Shown here: positions 8,099 to 16,842 of the stretch, one piece after another
How the letters are laid out: each line of letters begins with the position of its first letter
How positions within the stretch are numbered: position 1 is the stretch's first letter
DNA from: Gordonia asplenii
Lineage (GTDB): Bacteria > Actinomycetota > Actinomycetes > Mycobacteriales > Mycobacteriaceae
Reading direction: 5' to 3'
Length of the DNA stretch: 39,490 nt
Assembly (NCBI RefSeq): GCF_012933505.1
Contig: NZ_JABBNB010000044.1
Span: forward strand, 1 to 39,490
The notes under the pieces: generated by a model
What the model was told of the DNA's origin: nothing
Databases searched by the model: none
The model's input: the letters and a program-made list of their open reading frames with translations, nothing else
Position numbers and translations under genes: made by a program

Positions 8099-10188
8099 TG
8101 TTTCGCCATGTTCTGCGCCTGGATCGCGGTGATCGCCACGGTGTTGACGATGTCGGCGACCAGCGCGCCCCGGGAGAGGTCGTTGATGGGTTTGTTGAGC
8201 CCCTGCAGCACCGGACCGACGGCGATCGCCCCGGCGCTGCGCTGCACCGCCTTGTAGGTGTTGTTGCCGGTATTCAGGTCCGGGAAGATGAGCACGGTGG
8301 CCTGTCCGGCCACCGGCGAGTCCGGCATCTTGGTCCGCGCGACCGACGGTTCGATAGCGGCGTCGTACTGAATCGGTCCCTCTACCAACAACTCTGGGGC
8401 CCGCTCGCGGATCATCTCGGTAGCTGCCCGCACTTTGTCGACGTCGGCCCCCGAACCCGACTCACCGGTCGAGTACGAGAGCATCGCGACGCGTGGCTCG
8501 ATGCCGAATGCCGCCGCCGTCTCGGCCGACGAGATGGCGATGTCGGCGAGCTGAGCGGCCGACGGGTCCGGAACGACGGCGCAGTCACCGTAGGTGAGCA
8601 CCTTGTCGGCCAGACACATGAAGAACACCGACGACACCGTCGACACGCCCGGCTTGGTTTTGATGATCTCGAAGGAGGGCCGAATGGTGTGCGCGGTCGT
8701 GTGGACGGCTCCGGACACCATGCCGTCGGCCATGCCCAGATGCACCATCATGGTGCCGAAGTAGGAGACGTCGCGCATCAGATCACGCGCCCGATCGAGT
8801 GCGACATTCTTGTGTTTGCGCAGTTCAGCGTAGGTCTCGGCGAACTGTTCGGTCAGCTCACTCGTCATCGGGTCGATCACGTCGACCTCGCCGAGATCGA
8901 CGTCGAGGGCGGCCGCGCGTTTCGCGATCGTCTCAGCGTCGCCGAGCAGCGTGAGTCGTGCGACGCCGCGGCGCAGCAGGTGGCTCGCGGCACGCAGAAT
9001 GCGGTCCTCCTCGCCCTCGGGCAACACGATGTGTTTTCGGTCTGCCTTGGCCCGCGCCACCAGTTGGTATTCGAACATCTGCGGCGTGACGACTTCGGGG
9101 ATGTCGAGGTTCACCTCGGCGATCACCTTGTCGACGTCGACGTACTCCTCCATCAACGCCAGCGCCGCGTCGATCTTGCGCGCCGACTGATTGGCCACTC
9201 GCCCGCGGGTATGCGCTGCGATGCGCGCCGTCTCGTAGGTGCCCTGATCGCAGCAGACGATCGGGAGCGTGGGATTGAGACCGGTCACCAGCGCCTGAAT
9301 CATCGGGTGCGGTTTGAGGCCGCCGTTGAGGATGATCCCGGCCAGGCGCGGGAATCCTTGTGCCGCATTGGCATTCACCAATGCGAGGAGGACGTCGGAG
9401 CGGTCGGCCGGAGTGATGACGACGGTGCCGTCGACGAGTCGTTCCAGAATGTGCTCGACGGTCATGCCGCCGACCATGACGTTGAGCGCCTCCCGGTCGA
9501 GGAGGTCGGCGTCGCCGCTGTAGAGGTATCCATCGAGGGCGGCCTTCAGCTCGCCCATGGTCGGCGCACTCAGGATCGGCACCTCGGGCAGCGCCCACGA
9601 GGCGATCGGAATGGTAGTGAGTGCCGTGGCGATGCCCGCCAGCCTGTCGGGATCGCACCGGTTGGCGATGACGGCGACCGCCGTCGCGTGCGCCGCTGCC
9701 ACCTCGTTCAAGGCATGCTCAGCATGCCCGTGCACCTCGTCAGCGGTACGGCCGGAAGCATTGAGCGCCAACACGATCGGCGACGACAGATTCGCCGCGA
9801 TCCGCGCGTTGAAACCCAGCTCGGACGGATTGCCGACGTCGGTGTAGTCGGAACCGACGATCAGCACGGTGTCGCATTGTGCCTGTACGGCGTGGAAGCG
9901 CGCGACGATCTCGGCGATGGCCGCTTCCGGATCGTCGTTGACCTGCTCGTAGGTGACGCCGATGCACTCCTCGTAGTCGAGATCGACCGATGCGTGCGCT
10001 AGTAGGAGTTCGAGAATGTAGTCGCGTTCCCCAGCCACCATCGCCCGCGAAATCGGACGGAACACACCGATTCGGCCACCGGTAGCCGAGAGAATCGCGA
10101 GCAGCCCGAGTGCGATGGTCGACTTCCCGGTTTCGCCCTCCGCGGACGCAACGTAAATGCTGTTCGACGTCACCGATTCTGATGCCAT
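8095..10188 (-). CDS. pta: Phosphate acetyltransferase
   Basis: This is a long-form Pta of 697 residues, similar in length to the roughly 690-residue mycobacterial enzyme. It interconverts acetyl-CoA and acetyl phosphate. The N-terminal third is a BioD-like P-loop region (EGETGKST, residues 17-24), followed by a DRTGG-type segment. The C-terminal catalytic PTA_PTB domain runs from about residue 375 (HIVLPEGEEDRILRAA) and includes PDLNTGNNTYKAVQRSAGA and QGLNKPINDLSRG. It is the first gene of the pta-ackA operon. In M. tuberculosis fgd1 lies directly upstream; here about 9 kb of other genes separates them. Confidence 0.97.
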   Translation of the reverse strand: MASESVTSNSIYVASAEGETGKSTIALGLLAILSATGGRIGVFRPISRAMVAGERDYILELLLAHASVDLDYEECIGVTYEQVNDDPEAAIAEIVARFHAVQAQCDTVLIVGSDYTDVGNPSELGFNARIAANLSSPIVLALNASGRTADEVHGHAEHALNEVAAAHATAVAVIANRCDPDRLAGIATALTTIPIASWALPEVPILSAPTMGELKAALDGYLYSGDADLLDREALNVMVGGMTVEHILERLVDGTVVITPADRSDVLLALVNANAAQGFPRLAGIILNGGLKPHPMIQALVTGLNPTLPIVCCDQGTYETARIAAHTRGRVANQSARKIDAALALMEEYVDVDKVIAEVNLDIPEVVTPQMFEYQLVARAKADRKHIVLPEGEEDRILRAASHLLRRGVARLTLLGDAETIAKRAAALDVDLGEVDVIDPMTSELTEQFAETYAELRKHKNVALDRARDLMRDVSYFGTMMVHLGMADGMVSGAVHTTAHTIRPSFEIIKTKPGVSTVSSVFFMCLADKVLTYGDCAVVPDPSAAQLADIAISSAETAAAFGIEPRVAMLSYSTGESGSGADVDKVRAATEMIRERAPELLVEGPIQYDAAIEPSVARTKMPDSPVAGQATVLIFPDLNTGNNTYKAVQRSAGAIAVGPVLQGLNKPINDLSRGALVADIVNTVAITAIQAQNMAKQ

Positions 10189-10206
10189 GCGACATACCCT
10201 ATCGGC

Positions 10207-10355
10207 ATGACTGAATCGACGGAGACTTCCCGTATCGAGGCGGTTTCAAGGCGTCGATCGCGGTGGGCAGCTACCCGCTGAATCTCACCTTCGCCGCGAT
10301 CGCTTTCAGCGCACCCGGTTTCATGCAGCCGGGGCGGGACTGCTTCGGCAGGTGA
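10207..10355 (+). pseudogene. Possible gene remnant upstream of pta
   Basis: An ATG at 10207 opens a 25-codon frame (MTESTETSRIE...). Two bases out of frame, 10239-10355 reads about 38 residues, GGFKASIAVGSYPLNLTF..., with mostly G/C-ending codons and a TGA at 10353. The pair looks like the head and tail of a frameshifted or internally deleted gene. I do not recognise the product. The stretch might equally be plain intergenic DNA carrying the pta promoter. Confidence 0.25.
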
Positions 10356-10380
10356 CGACGCGGCAGCGGGCGAATCGCAC

Positions 10381-10929
10381 CTATCGGACGATCGCTCGCA
10401 CCACCAGGTCCGCGGCGGCGTCGTCGGACAGCGCACTCTCGGGGATCAGCATGAAGGAGTAGATGGTGCGGACCATGAATTCCGCGGCTGCGGCCGGATC
10501 AGGATAGAGCTGCTCCCCGATCTCCGGCTCGAGATCGGGGATCGCAGCGTCGATGATCTGGTGAATCAGCGTCGATCCCGCGGCCCCAGTCGTGGAGACC
10601 AGCGTCCGCACGATCTCTTCCGGCTCGTTGCGCAGAATGTATTGCAGCGCTTCGTGTTCGCGGATATAGCGTAGCGTCTCGACCACCTGGATGCGGACCT
10701 TGCCCGCTGCGTCGGGCTGCGTGTCCGACCATTCCTTGAGCTGTGCCCTCAGCAGGGATACCTCACGTTCGACGATGGCCGCGACCAGCGCGTCGCGGCC
10801 TCCGAACATCCGGTACGCGGTCGCTCGCGCGACACCTGCCTGCCGCGCCACCGACGTCAGGCTCAACGCTTTGGCGCCGAACCTGGACACGACGGCCACG
10901 CCGACATCGACCATCCGCTCACGATCCAT
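10381..10929 (-). CDS. TetR family transcriptional regulator
   Basis: The 182-residue protein starts with a typical TetR helix-turn-helix: LSLTSVARQAGVARATAYRMFGGRDALVAAIVERE at about residues 23-57. A helical ligand-binding C-terminal half follows. TetR proteins usually repress nearby genes until a ligand binds. The nearest genes in the same direction are pta/ackA, downstream across 192 bp; the secreted-protein gene ends 51 bp upstream. The target and ligand cannot be told from the sequence. Confidence 0.92.
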   Translation of the reverse strand: MDRERMVDVGVAVVSRFGAKALSLTSVARQAGVARATAYRMFGGRDALVAAIVEREVSLLRAQLKEWSDTQPDAAGKVRIQVVETLRYIREHEALQYILRNEPEEIVRTLVSTTGAAGSTLIHQIIDAAIPDLEPEIGEQLYPDPAAAAEFMVRTIYSFMLIPESALSDDAAADLVVRAIVR

Positions 10930-10980
10930 TCGTCAACCGTAGCGAAGAGTCGCGCCGGGTTAGACGGTCGTCGACGCGGG

Positions 10981-11700
10981 CTACTTCGCCGGCGCCGGTG
11001 GTTTGAACGGCGCATTCACAGTGTCTTGGTACTGAATGACCGAGGCGATCGCGACGGGCGCGCCCACGAAGATCGACCCGACGAGAGTGCCCACCGGAGC
11101 CAGCATCGTCGCACCCACGAGACAGCCGGCGACCGGGCCGCCACCGAGTAGCAGAAATAGCGGCGCCGTGACCACCGCACCGGAGACTCCGCCGAGCAGG
11201 CACCCTAGCGCCCCCGCGCTCACCGCCCCGACGATGGCACCCACCGCCGCGCCGGTCACGATCGTCGACGACATCCGGTTCCACGCGGCCTGCTCGCGGT
11301 CGTAGCGCGATTTCCACGGCGCGTCTTTCTGATAGGGCAACGCGACCGGCCGGTAGGTGGCACGGGAACGGTCGAGCTTCGGCGTCAGCCAGGCGGTAGC
11401 ACCGGCGACTTTGGCTTCGATGGGGAACGCGATGTCCCCGACGTTGAAGCTCAACGGCACTCCGGCGACGACTTTGCCTGTCGCGGAACGAATCTCAAAC
11501 CGTCCGTGATCCACGAGGAGGCTGCCGGAGGCCACGCTGATGACGGCGGTGGCACCGTCCTGGTAGGCCTTGTAGGTCACCACGGGTGCCAATTGTGTTG
11601 TCAGTGAGGGTGATTCGGGCTTTGCCGACGCCAGCCCGGCGGTACTGCTCGAGGCGGTCACCGCCAGTAGCGCAGCGGTCAGCCATTTCTTGAGATTCAT
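10981..11700 (-). CDS. Secreted protein with glycine-rich hydrophobic C-terminal region
   Basis: The 239-residue product begins MNLKKWLTAALLAV and has a signal peptide ending near LASAKPE. An Ig-like or beta-rich middle follows (VISVASGSLLVDHGRFEIRS). The C-terminal half is dominated by Gly/Ala/Val helices (GAAVGAIVGAVSAGALGCLLGG) resembling glycine-zipper membrane segments. I recognise no named family; the pattern suggests an exported envelope protein. An upstream in-frame ATG at 11742 would add 14 residues (MNDKAASHTRKRRS) and overlaps the stop codon of the preceding hydrolase as ATGA, so coupled translation from there is possible. It is probably the last gene of the operon starting at 16718. 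Confidence 0.7.
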   Translation of the reverse strand: MNLKKWLTAALLAVTASSSTAGLASAKPESPSLTTQLAPVVTYKAYQDGATAVISVASGSLLVDHGRFEIRSATGKVVAGVPLSFNVGDIAFPIEAKVAGATAWLTPKLDRSRATYRPVALPYQKDAPWKSRYDREQAAWNRMSSTIVTGAAVGAIVGAVSAGALGCLLGGVSGAVVTAPLFLLLGGGPVAGCLVGATMLAPVGTLVGSIFVGAPVAIASVIQYQDTVNAPFKPPAPAK

Positions 11701-11738
11701 CGATCGTCGCTTTCGTGTGTGCGATGCGGCCTTGTCGT

Positions 11739-12332
11739 TCATCGCACAAGCGCTTCCGTAGCTGCGATATCGGCGCGCAACATCGCCAGATACCCCAGTG
11801 CGGGTGGCCACGGCCCGTATCCCGCTGCGGGATTGAGGTGTCCTACGTCCCCGGCGTCGAGCAGGTGGGCGCCCCAATTCTCGGCCATTCCGGCGACCCG
11901 CCGCATCGAGGCCAACGGATCGCTCTGGCTTGCGACCACGATGCTGGTGAATGGGAGTGTCGTGCGCGGGATGGGCAACCAGCCGCCCGCGTCGAGCTCG
12001 GAATGCAGTGGATAGCCTGTGGGAAGGGGAGATTCGATGTCGGCGGGAGTGACGAGCAATGCCCCGATCACCGACGACGCCGGGTTCGCGGCCGCCCAGT
12101 GGACGGCAGTCAGCACGCCCGCGCTGTGTGCCACGAGAATGCTGGGACCATCGATCCCGGCGAGGACTGCATCGAGTGCGGCGACTCGCGCAGCACGATC
12201 GAGTTTGTCGGCGGTCAATGGTGGCACGATCGCCGCCGACGGCAGATCCCGTGCCAGGTGCGACTGCCAATGGTCAGGGTCGTGATCGCGCAGTCCGGGG
12301 ACGATGACAACCGTCGAATCGAGTGAGTTCAT
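11739..12332 (-). CDS. RBBP9/YdeN-type serine hydrolase
   Basis: The 197-residue protein fits the small alpha/beta-hydrolase family known from RBBP9 and YdeN. It has an N-terminal VIVPGLRDHDPDHWQSHLA, a nucleophile elbow AHSAG, an acidic residue in ASQSDPLASM and a C-terminal catalytic His in GDVGHLN. The ATG at 12332 is preceded by AAGGA with suitable spacing, so the longer open frame upstream is not used. It begins 25 bp after the MFS gene and belongs to the same minus-strand operon. It may hydrolyse an ester, amide or lactone of the operon's substrate; that role is inferred from position only. Confidence 0.85.
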   Translation of the reverse strand: MNSLDSTVVIVPGLRDHDPDHWQSHLARDLPSAAIVPPLTADKLDRAARVAALDAVLAGIDGPSILVAHSAGVLTAVHWAAANPASSVIGALLVTPADIESPLPTGYPLHSELDAGGWLPIPRTTLPFTSIVVASQSDPLASMRRVAGMAENWGAHLLDAGDVGHLNPAAGYGPWPPALGYLAMLRADIAATEALVR

Positions 12333-12357
12333 GAGAGAATCCTTGGGGTGGAAGGTG

Positions 12358-13686
12358 TTACCTAGGCAGACGCGCAAGACGCGCGACACCGAGCGAGTGA
12401 AGTCTCTTGCCGAGCAGCAGTGCCGCGATGGCGACCAGGTAGATGAGCGGGGTGATAGTCAGCGCACGGCCCAAGCCGATGTGATCGGCGAGGACACCGA
12501 CGATGAACGGCCCCAACGCCAAGCCGAGAAGGTTGTTCGCAACGGTGAGAGTGCCCATCGCCGACGCACGGACCGTGGGGTGACTCAGGTTGGCGACCAT
12601 CGCTGCGATCGGTCCCGATGACCCGGCCGCGAAGAAGGCGCCGATTGCGATCAGAATCAGTTGTGCGGCACCGGTTTCCAGGGCGAATCCGGTCGGCAGG
12701 CAGACGAGCGAGACGACGCAGAAGGCGATCGCCGCGATCCACTTGCGGGTGATGTCGTCGCGTCCGATGCGATCGGTGATCATGCCGCACACGATCATTC
12801 CAGTCGCGACGAGCAGGACGATAGCGGCCGCGGCGATCGCCGCACGATCCATCGGCATTCCGTAATACCGATTGAAGAAGCTCGGAGTCCACGCCAGAAG
12901 GACTGCGGCAGAGAACATCTGCAGTCCGCCGCCGACATAGGCGGCGAGTACCGGCGGGTTGGTGAACAGGCTACGCAGCGGGGCTCGGTAGGTCGCGGCG
13001 GTCCGGGATGGCGCAACGTCGGAGGCGGCGTGCGCGGCGAGGCGATCCTCAGTCACCGTAGCGCGGAACGCCGCCACCAGCAGCAGCCCGAAGACCGCCA
13101 TAGCGGCGAATGTCCACCGCCATCCCAGATGTACCGCGATCACTCCGCCGAGGGATACCCCCAGCACCGAGCCGAATGATCCGCCCGCCATGAAGGCTCC
13201 GCTCAGCGTCGCGTGGACGCGGGGCGTAAAGATGCTGAGCACCAATGCGATTCCGACGCTGCCATAGGCGGCCTCGCCGACGCCGAGAAGGAACCGGGCG
13301 CCGAGCATCTGCTCGAAGCTCGTTGCCACGGCGCACAGCACCGTCGCCAGCGACCACAGCACCGCCATCAGAGTCAGGCTGCGCACCCGCCCCCACCTGT
13401 CCGCGATGACCGACAGCGGCAGGGTGAGCAGCCCGACCATCAGCGCGACGACGCTGGTGAGGGTCGCCAGTTGCGAATCACTCAGTGCCCATTGCTCTTT
13501 GAGGGACGGGAACACGGCGCTGAGCACTTGGCGCGACATGTAGTCGGAGAGCAGCAACCCGAAGGTGATGGCGAAGACCAACCACGGGTATCTGCTGCGA
13601 CGGCGGGATGCGGCTGTACCGCTTCCTGATTCGGCTGGACTCGGCGCGGTGGCCGGATCGACAACGGTTGGACTGGGCGCGTGCAC
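12358..13686 (-). CDS. MFS transporter, probable substrate importer of the operon
   Basis: The 442-residue integral membrane protein has twelve predicted helices and the MFS loop motif ADRWGRVRS between helices 2 and 3. The first helix region carries LLSDYMSRQVLSAVFPSLKEQW, a pattern typical of the anion:cation symporter/hexuronate and aromatic-acid branches of MFS that import organic acids. The GTG start is preceded by GAGGAG at good spacing. It lies 29 bp after the BKACE gene and 25 bp before the hydrolase gene. Location in the catabolic operon suggests uptake of the compound the neighbouring enzymes degrade. Confidence 0.9.
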   Translation of the reverse strand: MHAPSPTVVDPATAPSPAESGSGTAASRRRSRYPWLVFAITFGLLLSDYMSRQVLSAVFPSLKEQWALSDSQLATLTSVVALMVGLLTLPLSVIADRWGRVRSLTLMAVLWSLATVLCAVATSFEQMLGARFLLGVGEAAYGSVGIALVLSIFTPRVHATLSGAFMAGGSFGSVLGVSLGGVIAVHLGWRWTFAAMAVFGLLLVAAFRATVTEDRLAAHAASDVAPSRTAATYRAPLRSLFTNPPVLAAYVGGGLQMFSAAVLLAWTPSFFNRYYGMPMDRAAIAAAAIVLLVATGMIVCGMITDRIGRDDITRKWIAAIAFCVVSLVCLPTGFALETGAAQLILIAIGAFFAAGSSGPIAAMVANLSHPTVRASAMGTLTVANNLLGLALGPFIVGVLADHIGLGRALTITPLIYLVAIAALLLGKRLHSLGVARLARLPR

Positions 13687-13715
13687 GGCGACTCCTCGGC
13701 GTCGTATCTCGTCGA

Positions 13716-14768
13716 TCAGGCGTGGCCGGTGAAGCCGACCTGGCCGGGTCGCCGATTGGGTGCATAACCGAGCCGAGAGAGCGTCTCCTCGGCGTCGCGG
13801 TAGGTCTCCCCGATGCGGTAGATGTCGCGCGCTTCCTTGCCGGTGGCCACCTCGCGTCCGAGTTCGTTTGCGACGCGGACCAATTGCTGGATCTGTTCGA
13901 CGGACGTCATCTTCTCGCCCTTGCGCCCCCAGATGGTGTCCTCGTTACCGCAGCGGGTGTGCAGCCCCATAGCCATCGCCATCACGTTGACCGGCAGCAC
14001 GCTGCGCATCAGCGTTTCCAGGGTGAGGCACGCGCCGTCGGGGACACGCTGAATGAAGTTCATGATGTTGTACGGGTTGGGGCCATCGAAGCCGCCGCCG
14101 ATGCCGACCCAGGTGAGGTTCAATGGACCGGTGTAGACACCGCGCCGGATGAGGCGTTCGACTGTTTCGAGCTGCGGGATGCTCGACAGCTGGAAGTGCG
14201 GCTGAATTCCCTTGGCCTGCAAGCGACGCAGGTGCTCTTCGACCCATTGCGGGCCAGCCGGGACAGTCATCTCGCGGTATGTGTCGGCCAATTCGGGGCG
14301 TTCCATCGACGTTCCGGCGATGTCGTCCGGGGTCATCAGTTCCATGATGTTCATCTGGCTGGTGTTGATCGCGATGGTCACCTGATCGGGAGCGGGGTCG
14401 AGCTCGGCGAGCATGTGGCGAGTGTCGTCGGAGAGCCACTTGGCTTCTACGCCTTCGCCTTCCGGTGCGAATGAGATGGAGCCGCCCACCTGCAGGATCA
14501 TGTCCGGCACCGCCTCACGCAGGCCGGCGAGGAGTTCGTTGAACTTGGACAGCCGCTTGCTGCCCTTGCCGTCGAGTTCGCGGACGTGGATGTGCAGCAC
14601 CGTCGCGCCCGCCTCGTAGCAGTCGACGGCCTTCTGAACGTGCTCGTCCATGGTGAGCGGGAGGTCGTCCCGGAAGTCGTTGAGCTCCCATTCGGGGCCG
14701 TAGGGAGCGACGGTGATGACCAGCTTGTCCTGGTTCTCCGGGAACAGGGCGTCGTCGTGGAAGTGCAT
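13716..14768 (-). CDS. BKACE family beta-keto acid cleavage enzyme
   Basis: This 350-residue protein belongs to the BKACE (DUF849/Kce) family. Members are Zn-dependent TIM barrels that condense a beta-keto acid with acetyl-CoA and release acetoacetate plus a new CoA thioester. The metal-binding HIHVR is at residues 59-63. Other family features are the early VITVAPYGPEW, the LQVGGSISF strand, the Asn-Thr-Ser of AINTSQMN and GLHTRCGNEDTIWG near the C-terminus. Family substrates include 3-keto-5-aminohexanoate and dehydrocarnitine; which one applies here is unknown. AAGGAGAACATC precedes the ATG. It sits between the dioxygenase and transporter genes, so its keto acid probably arises from the upstream enzymes. 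Confidence 0.92.
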   Translation of the reverse strand: MHFHDDALFPENQDKLVITVAPYGPEWELNDFRDDLPLTMDEHVQKAVDCYEAGATVLHIHVRELDGKGSKRLSKFNELLAGLREAVPDMILQVGGSISFAPEGEGVEAKWLSDDTRHMLAELDPAPDQVTIAINTSQMNIMELMTPDDIAGTSMERPELADTYREMTVPAGPQWVEEHLRRLQAKGIQPHFQLSSIPQLETVERLIRRGVYTGPLNLTWVGIGGGFDGPNPYNIMNFIQRVPDGACLTLETLMRSVLPVNVMAMAMGLHTRCGNEDTIWGRKGEKMTSVEQIQQLVRVANELGREVATGKEARDIYRIGETYRDAEETLSRLGYAPNRRPGQVGFTGHA

Positions 14769-14823
14769 GATGTTCTCCTTGTGTAAGGGTGTGAAAACTG
14801 TTGGGGTGGTGGAAATTCGAGTA

Positions 14824-15723
14824 TCAGAACGTCGGTTCGCCGACGATGCCCGCGCGTTCCATCTTGCGGACGCCGGGCCAGTAGTCCTGGACCGCGTAGT
14901 GCTGGGTGCAGCGGTTGTCCCAGATTGCGATGCTGTTCTCGGTCCAGCGCCAGCGGACCTGGTATTCGGGAATGGCTGCCTGACTGATCAGATAGCGCAA
15001 GAGGTCACCGGCACCGGGGGCGTAGTCGGCACCGAAGCGGACGTTGTCGTCGGTGTGGTAGTTGACGAAGTGGGTGGTGAATGAGTTGACGAAGAGGATC
15101 TTCTCGCCGGTGTCCGGGTGCGTGCGCACCACCGGATGCTCGGCGTCGGGGTAGCGTTCATGCAGCGAATGCCTTGCCTCCGTTGGTATCCGGGCGCCGA
15201 AGCTCGCTTCGATGCTGTGCCGGGCGCGTAGCCCGTCGATGCGGCGCTTCACGTCGTCGGGCAGTCGGCGGTAGGCCTCGACCATGTTGACCCAAATGGT
15301 GTCGCCGCCGACGCCGGGTGATTCGACGCAGCGCAGCACGCTGCCGAACGGCGGATTGGCCCGCCAGGTGGCGTCGCAGTGGAAGGAGTTCTCAAAGTGT
15401 TCGGCGGGGCTCGTGCGGTCCTTGTAGATGCGGACGAGTCCGGGATGGTCTGGATCGCTGGGCGCGACCGGGTGATCTTCCAGCGGACCGAATCGTCTCG
15501 CGAGGGCGACGTGCTCGGCACGGGTGAGGTGTTGGTCGCGGAAGAACAGTACTTTGTGCTGGACGAGGAGCTCGCGCAGCTGGGCGAACAGGGCGTCGTC
15601 GCGGGAGACCTCACCGAGGTCGGTGTCGTGGACTTCGGCGCCGAGCGAGCAAGTCAACCGCTCGACCCGGAACCTGTTGGTGGACTGATTGATTGAAGCC
15701 GGTGCGGGGAAAGTGGTGGTCAT
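14824..15723 (-). CDS. TauD/TfdA family Fe(II)/2-oxoglutarate dioxygenase
   Basis: The 299-residue enzyme has the iron-binding facial triad His115-x-Asp117 (FHCDATW) and distal His275 (CTQHYAVQDY). Arg286 (WPGVRKMERAG) should bind 2-oxoglutarate. Length and motif order match taurine and 2,4-D dioxygenases, which hydroxylate next to a leaving group or on an aliphatic carbon. The ATG at 15723 is preceded by GGAG; the open frame continues far upstream but that part lies inside the quinone oxidoreductase gene. The substrate cannot be read from sequence. It lies 20 bp after the oxidoreductase gene and 55 bp before the BKACE gene, which suggests it oxidises the imported substrate. Confidence 0.92.
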   Translation of the reverse strand: MTTTFPAPASINQSTNRFRVERLTCSLGAEVHDTDLGEVSRDDALFAQLRELLVQHKVLFFRDQHLTRAEHVALARRFGPLEDHPVAPSDPDHPGLVRIYKDRTSPAEHFENSFHCDATWRANPPFGSVLRCVESPGVGGDTIWVNMVEAYRRLPDDVKRRIDGLRARHSIEASFGARIPTEARHSLHERYPDAEHPVVRTHPDTGEKILFVNSFTTHFVNYHTDDNVRFGADYAPGAGDLLRYLISQAAIPEYQVRWRWTENSIAIWDNRCTQHYAVQDYWPGVRKMERAGIVGEPTF

Positions 15724-15743
15724 GATCGAGTACTCCGGTCGGG

Positions 15744-16718
15744 TCAGCAGGTGAAGACCGAGGAACCGACGCTGGTGCCGGCTTCCAGGTCGCGGTGGGC
15801 GGTGACGGCGTCGTCGAGGCTGTAGCGCTGATTGATGTCGATGGTGATGTCGCCTGCGGCGACGTGTCCGAACAGTTCGGCGGCGAGTTCCGCGCGTTCG
15901 GCAGGATCGGCGATGTAGTCGGCGAGGGCGGGACGGGTGACGTAGAGCGATCCCTTGGCAGCGAGGGAGAACGCGTCGATCGGCGGGATCGGGCCGGACG
16001 CGGTACCGAAGCACACCAGCAGACCGCGACGAGATAGGCAGTCGAGCGAGGTCGGCACGGTCGACTGCCCGATGCTGTCGAACACGACGGGTACGCCCTC
16101 GCCGGCGGTCAGCTCCCGAACTCGTTGCGCCACATCCTCTTCGGTGTAGACGATCACGTCGTCGCAGCCGTGCTCGCGAGCGACCTGCGCTTTGCGCTGC
16201 GATGAGACGGTGCCGATCACCTTGATGCCCAGAAGCCTGGCCCACTGGGTGAAGATCAGGCCGACGCCGCCTGCCGCGGCATGGAGCAGAACGGTGTCAC
16301 CGGCGCTCAGCGGCCAGATCCGACGAAGCAAGTACGCGGTGGTGAGGCCACGCATCGTCATCGCCGCAGCGGTGTCGAACTCGATGGTGTCGGGCAGTGC
16401 GATGAGATGCGATGCCGGCATCACGCGCTCGGTGCTGTATGCGCCGAGCGGGCTTCCGGTGTAGGTCACGCGATCGCCGGGATGAAATCCGTCGAGACCG
16501 GCGCCGACCGCGGTGATCACTCCGGCACCCTCGACGCCCATTCCGGCCGGCATCGGCGACGGGTAGTAGCCGGTTCGGAAGTACGTGTCGGCGAAGTTGA
16601 GTCCGACCGCGTGATGAGTGATCCGAACCTCACCCGGCCCGGGTTCGCCGACCTCGGCCGCCTCCCATTTCATCACCTCGGGACCACCGGTTTCATAGAA
16701 GCGGACGGCTCTGGCCAT
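15744..16718 (-). CDS. Quinone oxidoreductase (zeta-crystallin-like, MDR superfamily)
   Basis: The 324-residue protein matches the NADPH:quinone oxidoreductase branch of the medium-chain dehydrogenases. It shows FYETGGPEVMKWE at the start, GVEGAGVITAVGAG, the Rossmann-fold signature AAAGGVGLIFTQWA, and YSLDDAVTAHRDLEAG near the end. It lacks zinc-binding cysteines, as expected for the family. The ATG at 16718 has GGGAGAAGG just upstream, so the longer frame to 16844 is discarded. It is the first gene of the minus-strand catabolic operon and diverges from the AraC-type regulator gene across 124 bp. It probably reduces an enone or quinone-like intermediate. Confidence 0.92.
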   Translation of the reverse strand: MARAVRFYETGGPEVMKWEAAEVGEPGPGEVRITHHAVGLNFADTYFRTGYYPSPMPAGMGVEGAGVITAVGAGLDGFHPGDRVTYTGSPLGAYSTERVMPASHLIALPDTIEFDTAAAMTMRGLTTAYLLRRIWPLSAGDTVLLHAAAGGVGLIFTQWARLLGIKVIGTVSSQRKAQVAREHGCDDVIVYTEEDVAQRVRELTAGEGVPVVFDSIGQSTVPTSLDCLSRRGLLVCFGTASGPIPPIDAFSLAAKGSLYVTRPALADYIADPAERAELAAELFGHVAAGDITIDINQRYSLDDAVTAHRDLEAGTSVGSSVFTC

Positions 16719-16785
16719 TGCCTTCTCCCTTGTCTGTGCGTCTTGTCCGTGCTGTGTGATGTGACCAACAGTAGGGTTCAACTCT

Positions 16786-16833
16786 GGACACTGCTTATCT
16801 GTACGGGACACATTTCTATTCATTTGGGGACAT
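16786..16833. promoter_or_regulatory. Three GGACAY direct repeats, likely AraC-type operator
   Basis: GGACAC at 16786-16791, GGACAC at 16806-16811 and GGACAT at 16828-16833 lie 20 and 22 bp apart in the same orientation, about two helical turns each. Paired direct repeats on one DNA face are the usual binding pattern for AraC-family activators. The sites fill the divergent promoter between the oxidoreductase operon and the AraC gene. The third site sits next to a possible -10 (CATACT, 16831-16836) six bases before the regulator's ATG, which would allow leaderless transcription and autoregulation. Confidence 0.5.
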
Positions 16834-16842
16834 ACTGAAATC

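Noticed and set aside
8098..10002. 634-codon open frame on the plus strand
   Set aside because: It lies wholly antisense to pta, whose protein has clear family motifs; high-GC genes often leave long antisense frames.
11701..12270. Upstream extension of the secreted protein into the hydrolase gene
   Set aside because: The signal peptide begins at 11700 (or at most 11742); upstream residues are a shadow of the hydrolase.
15724..16245. N-terminal extension of the TauD protein
   Set aside because: It lies in another frame of the quinone oxidoreductase gene, and TauD homologues begin near 15723.
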